A stretch of DNA of 7,430 nucleotides, from NCBI GenBank assembly GCA_964487415.1, contig CAZAPQ010000076.1, positions 1-7,430 on the forward strand. The letters are read 5' to 3'. Both the position numbers and the translations under genes were made by a program. The notes beneath the pieces are model-generated. The model was given only the letters and a program-made list of their open reading frames with translations. It ran no database searches and was not told where the DNA came from. Shown one piece after another: positions 1 through 5,356 of the stretch. Every line of letters starts with the position of its first letter. Position 1 is the stretch's first letter. The stretch is from DRVV01 sp964487415. Its GTDB lineage: Archaea; Thermoproteota; Bathyarchaeia; Bathyarchaeales; Bathycorpusculaceae.

Positions 1-86
1 CGCCGAGGGGGGAGAAGAAGGCTTATGTTAAACTTCACCCAGAATACAAGGCGTCAGACATTGCGATTAAGCTTGGAATATTGTAA
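1..86 (+). CDS. rpl23: Ribosomal protein uL23 (L23), C-terminal end only
   Basis: The last 27 codons of uL23 are visible; the gene begins upstream of the window, and the first complete codon is at position 3. The readable tail contains KKAYVKLHPEYKASDIAIKL and ends in GIL before TAA at 84-86. This matches the family's C-terminal pattern of a Lys-rich strand, then a Pro-Glu-Tyr turn, then a helix of the type DIA.KLGI. uL23 is a primary 23S rRNA binder at the polypeptide exit tunnel, where SRP and other nascent-chain factors dock. It lies immediately before uL2, as in the standard archaeal S10 cluster. The identification rests on this short tail plus synteny. Confidence 0.9.
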   Translation, partial: PRGEKKAYVKLHPEYKASDIAIKLGIL

Positions 87-106
87 AATTATGGATGGTG
101 GTTGGT

Positions 107-850
107 GTGGGAAAAAGAATTAGGGTTCAAAGAAGAGGACGAGGTGGGCCCACATTTAGGGCTGCAACTCATAAGAGAGTGGCACCATCCCTATACCCGC
201 CTTTAACAAGGGATTTTGCCGGCAATGTGGTAAATGGCATTGTCGAGGAGGTTGTTCATGATCCTGGACGTGGGACCCCCCTTGCCTTATTGCGCTTTGA
301 AAACGGAGAGTCCTGCTATATTGTTGCCCCAGAAGGGATTTATGTAGGGCAGCAAGTTCAGATGGGCGGAAAGGCTCAGGCAGAGGTTGGAAACATACTT
401 CCGCTGGGCAGTATTCCTGAAGGCACGATGGTATGCAACATAGAAATTAAGCCTGGTGACGGTGGAAGAATTGCAAAGTCTTCAGGGGCTTACGCCACGG
501 TTGTAGCCCACACCAGCCAGGGCACAATGGTAAAACTGCCCTCCGGGAAAGTTAAATATCTAAGCGATGCTTGTAGAGCAACAGTAGGTGTTGTTTCAGG
601 GGCGGGCAGAACTGAAAAGCCATTTTTAAAAGCTGGAGCAAAATTCCATTTAATGAGGGCTAGGGGACGTAAATATCCAAGAACCAGGGGGAGAGCGATG
701 GTGGCTGCGGTTCACCCCTATGGAAGTAGTAAGAGAAGCGCTAGAAAAGTCACAACAGTTTCGCGGAATGCCCCTCCTGGACAGAAGGTCGGATTGATCG
801 CAGCCCGAGCAGCTGGACGGAAAAAGAAGAAGATTGCTACCGAAGAATGA
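107..850 (+). CDS. rpl2: Ribosomal protein uL2 (L2)
   Basis: uL2 is a core 23S rRNA binding protein of the 50S subunit, needed for subunit association and for the peptidyl-transferase region. The N-terminus GKRIRVQRRGRGGPTFRAAT and the C-terminal VSRNAPPGQKVGLIAAR segment are diagnostic. I place the start at GTG 107 because archaeal uL2 proteins normally begin M-G-K-R-I. This gives 247 residues. An in-frame ATG at 95 would add four residues (MVVG) and give 251. A GGTGGT motif at 97-102 sits just upstream of GTG 107. The gene follows uL23 by about 20 nt and precedes uS19 by 15 nt, so the three are one operon. Oddity: the loop usually read as AMNPVDHPHGGG is here AMVAAVHPYGSS (encoded at about 692-727). 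Family assignment is certain; the start is likely. Confidence 0.96.
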   Translation: MGKRIRVQRRGRGGPTFRAATHKRVAPSLYPPLTRDFAGNVVNGIVEEVVHDPGRGTPLALLRFENGESCYIVAPEGIYVGQQVQMGGKAQAEVGNILPLGSIPEGTMVCNIEIKPGDGGRIAKSSGAYATVVAHTSQGTMVKLPSGKVKYLSDACRATVGVVSGAGRTEKPFLKAGAKFHLMRARGRKYPRTRGRAMVAAVHPYGSSKRSARKVTTVSRNAPPGQKVGLIAARAAGRKKKKIATEE

Positions 851-857
851 GGTGGTT
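850..857 (+). promoter_or_regulatory. Shine-Dalgarno site of uS19
   Basis: AGGTGGTT overlaps the last base of the uL2 stop codon (TGA, 848-850) and lies 8 nt before ATG 866. It pairs, with G-U wobble, with an archaeal anti-SD core of the type AUCACCUCC. It supports the 866 start and coupled translation of uS19 with uL2. Confidence 0.6.
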
Positions 858-865
858 AGCCGGAT

Positions 866-1270
866 ATGCCGAGGGAATTTACTTATCGCGGATATACTCT
901 TGAACAATTGCAAAGCATGTCAATGGATGAGTTCATCACTCTGCTACCTTCAAGGCATAGGAGAAGTCTTCAAAGAGGTTTATCCCCGGAACAGAGGATT
1001 CTTTTAGAGAATGTGAGGAAAGCAAAAGAAGCCATTAAAAGAGGAGAAAAAATGGTGGTAAAAACGCATTCGCGTGATATGGTAATTCTGCCGGAAATGG
1101 TTGGTCTGACAATTCATGTTCATAATGGTAAAGAATTTATTCCTGTAGAAATTAAGCCTGAAATGATTGGACACTACTTAGGCGAGTTTGCCATAACTAA
1201 CAAGCCAGTAAAGCATGGAACTCCAGGGATAGGCGCTACACGTTCATCAATGTATGTTCCATTGAAGTAA
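866..1270 (+). CDS. rps19: Ribosomal protein uS19 (S19)
   Basis: uS19 sits in the head of the 30S subunit, binds 16S rRNA with uS13 and contacts the A-site region. The protein has 134 residues, typical for the archaeal/eukaryotic type, which carries an N-terminal extension compared with bacterial S19. The extension (residues about 1-55: FTYRGYTLEQLQ, LLPSRHRRSLQRG) is followed by the core. The core contains KTHSRDMVILPEMVG (about 67-81), IHVHNGKEFIPVEI and the signature GHYLGEFAITNKPVKHGTPG (about 102-121). The start at ATG 866 has a good Shine-Dalgarno site. The gene is the last on the plus strand here. L22 and S3, its usual downstream partners, are absent, and the next gene points the other way. 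Confidence 0.97.
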   Translation: MPREFTYRGYTLEQLQSMSMDEFITLLPSRHRRSLQRGLSPEQRILLENVRKAKEAIKRGEKMVVKTHSRDMVILPEMVGLTIHVHNGKEFIPVEIKPEMIGHYLGEFAITNKPVKHGTPGIGATRSSMYVPLK

Positions 1271-1277
1271 AGCAATT

Positions 1278-1706
1278 TTAAGCCGTATAATCTACTTTAA
1301 CCCCTTTCTTTTCAGGTAAGTCTTTGGTTTGAAAGATCTGCGGTAAAGGTATCGGAGGTGGGACGTTCAAGGTTCTAGACAGGATAACACTTTCAACAAA
1401 AACTACGTTTGAAATAGACTGCACCACTACAGGCGGCGGTGGTCTCTTCTCTTTATAATCCAAATATATTCTATCTATTTCTTCTCTGCTTCCTGTAACA
1501 TACGCTTTTCCCTTCAAATTAATTTGGGCTATTGAAGGGCTATAGCTTACCGTTAACACGAAGGGAACTTCCAGCGTGTCCTCTGCCCTTTTCTCAACAT
1601 CAACAAGGTTGAGGTTTGTGTTTATCTGAACCAGGGGAAGAGGTTTTGAGACATCCCAAAAACGTTCACCGGAAATATTTGTGATAGCAATACTAACCCT
1701 AATCAC
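1278..1706 (-). CDS. Conserved hypothetical protein, possible SecB-like fold
   Basis: A 142-residue protein of unproven function. The start is GTG at 1704-1706, because an in-frame TGA lies three codons upstream and no internal Met exists. It has no signal peptide and no membrane segment. The sequence is beta-strand rich: an N-terminal strand (IRVSIAITN), strands around residues 46-70 (VPFVLTVSYSPSIAQINLKG), an acidic hinge, then Pro-rich PPPPVVV (about 90-95). A hydrophobic helix-like stretch (VVFVESVILSRTLN) follows, and then PPPIPLPQ (about 116-123). The helix followed by a Pro-rich hydrophobic tail resembles the end of SecB (helix, then FP.L.LAPVNF); this is a remembered pattern, not an alignment. 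If correct, it could be an export or holdase chaperone. It is the last gene of the minus-strand cluster, 36 nt after eS31 and tail-to-tail with uS19. The gene itself looks real; the fold is a guess. Confidence 0.72.
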   Translation of the reverse strand: MIRVSIAITNISGERFWDVSKPLPLVQINTNLNLVDVEKRAEDTLEVPFVLTVSYSPSIAQINLKGKAYVTGSREEIDRIYLDYKEKRPPPPVVVQSISNVVFVESVILSRTLNVPPPIPLPQIFQTKDLPEKKGVKVDYTA

Positions 1707-1742
1707 AGCGTTTCACTTGTTTAATTGTTGTCTTAAAAGGAT

Positions 1743-1946
1743 TTAAGTGTACTTGTATCGTGTAAAGCCACAGTGGCCGCAGCTATATCTGTCACCATGG
1801 TCAGCCATAAAATATCCTGGTCCACAGCGTTCGCATGTTGGGCGTAACCTTATCAGCTTGTCCTTATCTACTTTATAAAGCGAAAAAATTTTTCTAGCCT
1901 CTTTCTTCTCCTTTTTTGCAGATGCCTCTTTTTTGCTTTCAGACAT
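1743..1946 (-). CDS. rps27ae: Ribosomal protein eS31 (S27ae), zinc-ribbon
   Basis: eS31 is a small 30S protein shared by archaea and eukaryotes; in eukaryotes it is made as a ubiquitin fusion, and here, as in other archaea, it is free. It has 67 residues. A Lys/Glu-rich N-terminal tail (about 1-20) is followed by the conserved FSLYKVDKDKLIRLRP.CERCG segment. A four-Cys zinc site follows: Cys38, Cys41, Cys56 and Cys59, with GYFMADHGDRYSCGHCG between and around them. It starts at ATG 1944-1946, only 2 nt after the eS24 stop, which indicates coupled translation. Length and zinc spacing are normal for archaea. Confidence 0.95.
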   Translation of the reverse strand: MSESKKEASAKKEKKEARKIFSLYKVDKDKLIRLRPTCERCGPGYFMADHGDRYSCGHCGFTRYKYT

Positions 1947-1948
1947 AA

Positions 1949-2251
1949 CTACTCAGCTCCCTTTTCTTTCTCCGGCATGTTTCTCTTGATAATATATTCT
2001 GGTTCAATAAGTTTTGCCTGCTCAATTGAGTGATAAATGTTCGCTGTCCCTACCGCTGTGTGTGTACCTGTTTTGGTTTCCACCTTTTTTACAAAAACTA
2101 GAGTGGGGTCCTTTTTCAATTTCCTTGCAAGTGCCTCTTTAATTTCACTTCTGGCTGGTGTGCTGCCTGTTTGGTCATGTTCAATCTGAAACACAACTTC
2201 TATTCTTTTGAGCACGGGATTCTCGGTCTCTGATAGTATTTTGATCTCCAT
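1949..2251 (-). CDS. rps24e: Ribosomal protein eS24 (S24e)
   Basis: eS24 is a 30S subunit protein found in archaea and eukaryotes. It has 100 residues, as expected. The family pattern is visible: MEIKILSETENPVLKR (strand 1), VVFQIEHDQTGSTPAR, the helix EIKEALARKL, then VFVKKVETKTGTHTAVGTA. The last piece is the typical G.....G.A.IY segment, and the protein ends in a charged Glu/Lys tail. It starts at ATG 2249-2251, after a 39-nt gap from the dephospho-CoA kinase gene. It is followed at 2 nt by eS31; this eS24-eS31 pair is a conserved archaeal neighbourhood. Confidence 0.96.
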   Translation of the reverse strand: MEIKILSETENPVLKRIEVVFQIEHDQTGSTPARSEIKEALARKLKKDPTLVFVKKVETKTGTHTAVGTANIYHSIEQAKLIEPEYIIKRNMPEKEKGAE

Positions 2252-2290
2252 TCTCTACACGCTTTTTGAGTTGATGAATTTTCCCTTTAT

Positions 2291-2818
2291 TTAGCCTTTC
2301 GCAGCATTCATGGCTTTCAATATGTCTGCAGCTTCATCTTTTTTGTCCTTGGTCACTTTTACGACGACAGCGCCCTCCCCGGGCTGTCCGTAAACCACTA
2401 TAGAGTTTTCAGGAGCATAGAGTACGGCAACCGGTGTTAAAAGATCCTCCTCTCCCTCAACAATAATCTTGACAATGCGGTCTGTTTTAAAAGCCTCCTG
2501 TATGGCTTTTATTGCTTCTCGGGTTATTGTGCCTGGGGGGTTTTTAACATGGACCTCCTCGCCTTCTGGAAGCGGGAGGGGTTTAACATTGGTTCGCATG
2601 ACTTTGTTGTCCACAATTAGCAATTTCGGGTGTATGCCTCCTTCCACGAGGTTTTTTGAGACAACGTCGCCGACTGTGATGACGCATGGCGAATTCTCTT
2701 CCTTAATTATTACCCTGATTTCATTTGTAGTTTTATCAAATGAACCGCGGAGAAGTTTGCCCCAGGGTTTTTTAAGTTTCTCTCGAAGTTCAGGTGGTAT
2801 GGAATTGGCTTCTCTCAA
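2291..2818 (-). CDS. GTP-dependent dephospho-CoA kinase (DUF359 family)
   Basis: This enzyme catalyses the last step of CoA synthesis in archaea: phosphorylation of the 3'-OH of dephospho-CoA, using GTP rather than ATP. It is unrelated to bacterial CoaE. The family was long known as DUF359 and was assigned its function in Thermococcus kodakarensis. The 175-residue product shows the family blocks: LKKPWGKLL (about 15-23), TVGDVVS (48-54), LLIVDNKVMR (66-75), NPPGTIT (93-99), EGEEDLLTPVA (121-131) and VVYGQPGEGAVVV (141-153). The conserved Asp residues in TVGD, IVD and GEEDLL are the likely catalytic or metal-binding positions. The start is TTG at 2816-2818, one base after the Spt4 stop; no ATG or GTG is available near the N-terminus. 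The enzyme is cytosolic. Its place between Spt4 and eS24 is typical of archaea. Confidence 0.92.
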   Translation of the reverse strand: MREANSIPPELREKLKKPWGKLLRGSFDKTTNEIRVIIKEENSPCVITVGDVVSKNLVEGGIHPKLLIVDNKVMRTNVKPLPLPEGEEVHVKNPPGTITREAIKAIQEAFKTDRIVKIIVEGEEDLLTPVAVLYAPENSIVVYGQPGEGAVVVKVTKDKKDEAADILKAMNAAKG

Positions 2819-2819
2819 T

Positions 2820-3005
2820 TTACCTAACCTTTAACGCATAGCGTCCTTTCTCTTTAATATTCATTGCCTTTGCAATTGCTGAGGTTTCTGGGTCAAAAAT
2901 AATTACAAGTCCGCTGAAATCCTCGCTTAGTCCAGTTGTTTTACATTTTGGGCAGAAGTTTCCAGATGTTATAATTCGACATGCTGGACATGCTTTCTCG
3001 CTCAC
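2820..3005 (-). CDS. spt4: Transcription elongation factor Spt4 (RpoE2)
   Basis: Spt4 is a small zinc protein that binds the NGN domain of Spt5. The dimer clamps RNA polymerase and raises processivity. The product has 61 residues, normal for archaea. Zinc ligands are Cys6 and Cys9 (CPAC) and Cys18 and Cys21 (CPKC). They are followed by the conserved LSEDFSGLVIIFDPETSAIAKAMNI segment, with the Ser-Glu-Asp-Phe and D-P-E motifs, and by GRYALKVR at the end. The start is GTG 3003-3005 with a strong Shine-Dalgarno site. It follows Rpo7 by 6 nt, the standard archaeal pairing of two polymerase-associated factors. Spt5 is not in the window. Confidence 0.95.
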   Translation of the reverse strand: MSEKACPACRIITSGNFCPKCKTTGLSEDFSGLVIIFDPETSAIAKAMNIKEKGRYALKVR

Positions 3006-3010
3006 TTCTT

Positions 3011-3021
3011 ATCATTCCTCC
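3011..3021 (-). promoter_or_regulatory. Shine-Dalgarno site of Spt4
   Basis: On the minus strand the sequence reads GGAGGAATGAT, 5 nt before the GTG at 3003-3005. It resembles GGAGGTGAT, the complement of the archaeal 16S tail, and lies within the last codons of Rpo7. It confirms the non-ATG start of Spt4. Confidence 0.6.
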
Positions 3022-3593
3022 TTTTCCTCAGTTCTTTGCTGTTTCGCTATTTTCTGCACATCTTCTTCAATCCATTCTAATTTGCCCAAAAAAGGTTGCC
3101 TTGCCGTCACTCCAATTTTTGCCGTTCCACTCGCTCTGCCAAGCGAAACTGCCGTTATTCTTACACGGACCTTATCTCCAACCGCAAGTTTCCTTTTCGT
3201 TTCTTTACCTATAAGGGCTCCTTGTCTTTCGTCATAGGAGATGAAGTCGTCCATAAGCTGTGAAACGTGAAGAAGCGCGTCGATAGGTCCTATACGGACA
3301 AACGCTCCAAAATCTGCAACTTCTACGACTTCTCCCTCTACGACTTCTTGGAGAAGAGGATAAAATGTCAAAAGCGAAAAAGTTACCTTGTGATATGTGG
3401 CCCCGTCTCCGGGAATAATTTTTCCAATAGGGCTTACCTTGACATTGGTAACAGCAATAATGTAACCTAATGTTTCATCGATCACTCCTTCATACTTCGC
3501 TTTAACTTGTTGGTAGCCAACGTTTTCTAGAGGTTTTCCAAAGGTTTCCGGCGGGATCCTTATCGTATCCTCCATCCTTACAAGCTTGAACAT
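3012..3593 (-). CDS. rpo7: DNA-directed RNA polymerase subunit Rpo7 (RpoE1)
   Basis: Rpo7 forms the RNA polymerase stalk together with Rpo4 and is the counterpart of eukaryotic Rpb7. The stalk helps open-complex formation, binds nascent RNA and aids termination. The product has 193 residues, as expected. The N-terminal RNP-like tip domain spans about residues 1-80 (MFKLVRMEDTIRIPPETFG, then IIPGDGATYHKVTFSLLTF). The C-terminal S1 RNA-binding domain spans about 82-165 (VVEGEVVEVADFGAFVRIGP, LLHVSQLMDD, LAVGDKVRVRITAVS). It ends in a charged EEKEE tail. It starts at ATG 3591-3593, two nt after the PIN gene, and Spt4 follows. Rpo4 is elsewhere. Confidence 0.97.
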   Translation of the reverse strand: MFKLVRMEDTIRIPPETFGKPLENVGYQQVKAKYEGVIDETLGYIIAVTNVKVSPIGKIIPGDGATYHKVTFSLLTFYPLLQEVVEGEVVEVADFGAFVRIGPIDALLHVSQLMDDFISYDERQGALIGKETKRKLAVGDKVRVRITAVSLGRASGTAKIGVTARQPFLGKLEWIEEDVQKIAKQQRTEEKEE

Positions 3594-3595
3594 TT

Positions 3596-4009
3596 CTATA
3601 TCCTCCCATCAGTTTCAAGGCGGGATTTTTGCCTCACATAAATAACTGGCACATTTATATTCCTTAACCTCCTCTTAAGCTCTTTGTCGTTGGTGAAAAC
3701 AGGGCATTTCCATTCGCTGGCCATCCGGAAAATGGCATCATCTGGAGATTCGCCTGCTTTCATATTAGATTCGATTAATTTGCACTTTTCAGCTAACTTT
3801 AGGGCGTATGAGGCTTCTTTCCGCATTTTGGGTGTGCCTTCCTTTGCCATTCTTTCCAACTCCTGCTTAACTGGCAAAAGTAGTATTGGCTCAAATTTTC
3901 TTTCTAAAAGTTTTTCTAAGGCTTCAAAAATGTCAATTTTAAATTTAATGGGCGTAAAAAAGGCATTAGTATCAAATATAACTTTTAATTTTTCTTTTGC
4001 CGCGTTCAC
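3596..4009 (-). CDS. PIN-domain protein, Fcf1/Utp24-like (putative endoribonuclease)
   Basis: A PIN-fold protein of 137 residues if started at GTG 4007-4009, a codon that overlaps the aIF2 gamma stop as GTGA. An upstream in-frame ATG at 4037-4039 would give 147 residues, but it adds ten residues that the family does not need. The acidic metal-binding residues expected of a PIN nuclease are all visible: Asp in VIFDTNAFF, Glu in LLPVKQELERMA, Asp-Asp in ESPDDAIFRMA and Asp in PVFTNDKELKRRLR. The pattern fits the archaeal Fcf1-like group encoded between aIF2 gamma and Rpo7. Eukaryotic Fcf1/Utp24 cleaves pre-18S rRNA, so a role in rRNA processing is a reasonable inference, untested here. No antitoxin gene is adjacent, which argues against a VapC toxin. 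It is likely translationally coupled to aIF2 gamma. Confidence 0.88.
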   Translation of the reverse strand: MNAAKEKLKVIFDTNAFFTPIKFKIDIFEALEKLLERKFEPILLLPVKQELERMAKEGTPKMRKEASYALKLAEKCKLIESNMKAGESPDDAIFRMASEWKCPVFTNDKELKRRLRNINVPVIYVRQKSRLETDGRI

Positions 4010-5250
4010 TTTATTATTCCGTATCCTATCAGCCTCCATCTGCCTGCAATTTTCCTACTTATAGCAACCCTTGAACCCGTCAAAGCGCAGACAGGCCTTG
4101 TAAGTTTTAATGCTGCTTCGTCCGCCTTGACTGAGATAACTTTTCCAAGGGTTATTGCTGATCCGACATGCAGTAGTAACGACTCATCCTTTGTTATGCT
4201 TTCGACTTTTGTAAGCTCCTTTGTCCCAACAGCTCGTTCCAAAATGTATGTCTCCAAGTTTAGTTCCATCAAAACAGTGGGCAGCATACCCTTCTTGCCC
4301 ACCACATTTCCCGTTAAACCATCAGCCTTTGAAAGTGATGGATCTAAAAGGGTGCCAACCCCTACCAAACCGCCACAATAGGCCTCCTCTACCCTTTTTC
4401 CTCCTGCATGCAGGCTTACAATTTCACTAAACAGCGGGGTATAGGTGCTTTTTTCTCCCTCTCCAGTTCCTATTCCCGGGCGAAGTTCTATCTCATCACG
4501 GACGGCAAATTTTCCCTGCAAAATGGTGCCTCCGAGAACACCTCCTTCTAGGTTTTCAATTGAGGTGCCTGGCTTGTTTACATCAAATGATCTGATGACA
4601 TACATTAAGGGAGGTTTTGTCGTGTCCCTTTTTGGGGTTGGTATGAATTCCTCCATGGCTTGGATTAATGCGTCTATATTAACTGCGCGTTGAGCTGACA
4701 CGGGTATTATTGGAGCATTCTCAGCAATTGTTCCTTTAACAAAATTTTTGATTTCTTCATAGCTTTTACGTGCTCTTTCATCGCTTACAATGTCGATTTT
4801 ATTTTGGGCTATGATAATGTTCTTTATACCAATTATCTCCGCTGCAACTAGATGTTCTCTAGTTTGTGGCTGGGGGCATGGCTCATCAGCTGCAATAACC
4901 AGTATTGCCCCATCCATAATTGCAGCGCCGGAAAGCATTGTAGCCATTAATGCTTCGTGGCCTGGGGAGTCTACAAAGCTAACTGCTCTAATGAATGTCG
5001 TTTCTGATCCACAGTAAGGGCAGACTGGTTTTCTTGAATAATTTTTAGGCGGTTCGCATTTTGGGCACTTATAAACTGGCATGTCAGCGTATCCTAACTT
5101 TATCGTTATACCCCTTTTCAATTCTTCGCTGTGTTTTGCAGCCCAAACTCCTGTTAGGGCTTGAACTAACGTTGTTTTGCCATGATCAACATGACCTATG
5201 GTTCCAATATTGATTTCAGGTTGCCTCGGCAAGGGTTCTTCAACGCTCAT
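4006..5250 (-). CDS. aif2g: Translation initiation factor aIF2 subunit gamma
   Basis: aIF2 gamma is the GTPase core of the heterotrimer that brings initiator Met-tRNA to the 30S subunit. With the start at ATG 5248-5250 it has 414 residues, matching archaeal homologues. An upstream ATG at 5278-5280 would add ten poorly conserved residues, and a GGCGAG motif precedes 5250. In this numbering G1 is GHVDHGKT (19-26), switch I contains RGITIKLGYAD (46-56), G3 is DSPGH (94-98), G4 is NKID (150-153) and G5 is SAQ (185-187). The archaeal zinc knuckle has Cys62, Cys65, Cys77 and Cys80 (CPKC and CPYC). Domains II and III follow, with MYVIRSFDVNKPGT and the C-terminal RVAISRKIAGRWRLIGYG. All GTPase motifs are intact. 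It follows eS6 after about 106 nt and overlaps the PIN gene by 4 nt. The alpha and beta subunits are not in the window. Confidence 0.97.
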   Translation of the reverse strand: MSVEEPLPRQPEINIGTIGHVDHGKTTLVQALTGVWAAKHSEELKRGITIKLGYADMPVYKCPKCEPPKNYSRKPVCPYCGSETTFIRAVSFVDSPGHEALMATMLSGAAIMDGAILVIAADEPCPQPQTREHLVAAEIIGIKNIIIAQNKIDIVSDERARKSYEEIKNFVKGTIAENAPIIPVSAQRAVNIDALIQAMEEFIPTPKRDTTKPPLMYVIRSFDVNKPGTSIENLEGGVLGGTILQGKFAVRDEIELRPGIGTGEGEKSTYTPLFSEIVSLHAGGKRVEEAYCGGLVGVGTLLDPSLSKADGLTGNVVGKKGMLPTVLMELNLETYILERAVGTKELTKVESITKDESLLLHVGSAITLGKVISVKADEAALKLTRPVCALTGSRVAISRKIAGRWRLIGYGIIK

Positions 5251-5310
5251 TTTTCTCGCCTTACAGCTCCTAATAATCATTCAAGCTAAGTTTAATGTTT
5301 CTGTGTTTTA

Positions 5311-5340
5311 GATGTATAATGTAGGCAGACTAAGATAAAG
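5311..5340 (-). promoter_or_regulatory. Possible promoter upstream of aIF2 gamma
   Basis: The gap between eS6 and aIF2 gamma (5251-5356) is the largest inside the minus-strand cluster. It holds two A/T-rich boxes on the minus strand: CTTTATCTTA (5331-5340) and ACATTATACAT (5312-5322). Either could act as a TATA element, with initiation about 25 nt downstream and a leader of some 40-60 nt ahead of ATG 5250. This would let aIF2 gamma and its followers be transcribed without eS6. The boxes are short and degenerate, so confidence is low. Confidence 0.3.
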
Positions 5341-5356
5341 GGTTTTTACCGCGATT

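Noticed and set aside
650..913. Minus-strand open frame of 87 codons across the uL2-uS19 junction.
   Set aside because: Antisense to two certain ribosomal protein genes and without recognisable features.
3596..4009. The PIN protein as a VapC-type toxin of a toxin-antitoxin pair.
   Set aside because: No small antitoxin gene is adjacent, and the gene sits in the conserved aIF2 gamma-Rpo7 slot where archaea encode an Fcf1-like PIN protein.
2469..4693. Plus-strand open frames opposite dephospho-CoA kinase, Rpo7, PIN and aIF2 gamma.
   Set aside because: Each is fully antisense to a well-identified gene and encodes Ser/Phe/Pro-rich sequence typical of a reverse shadow.
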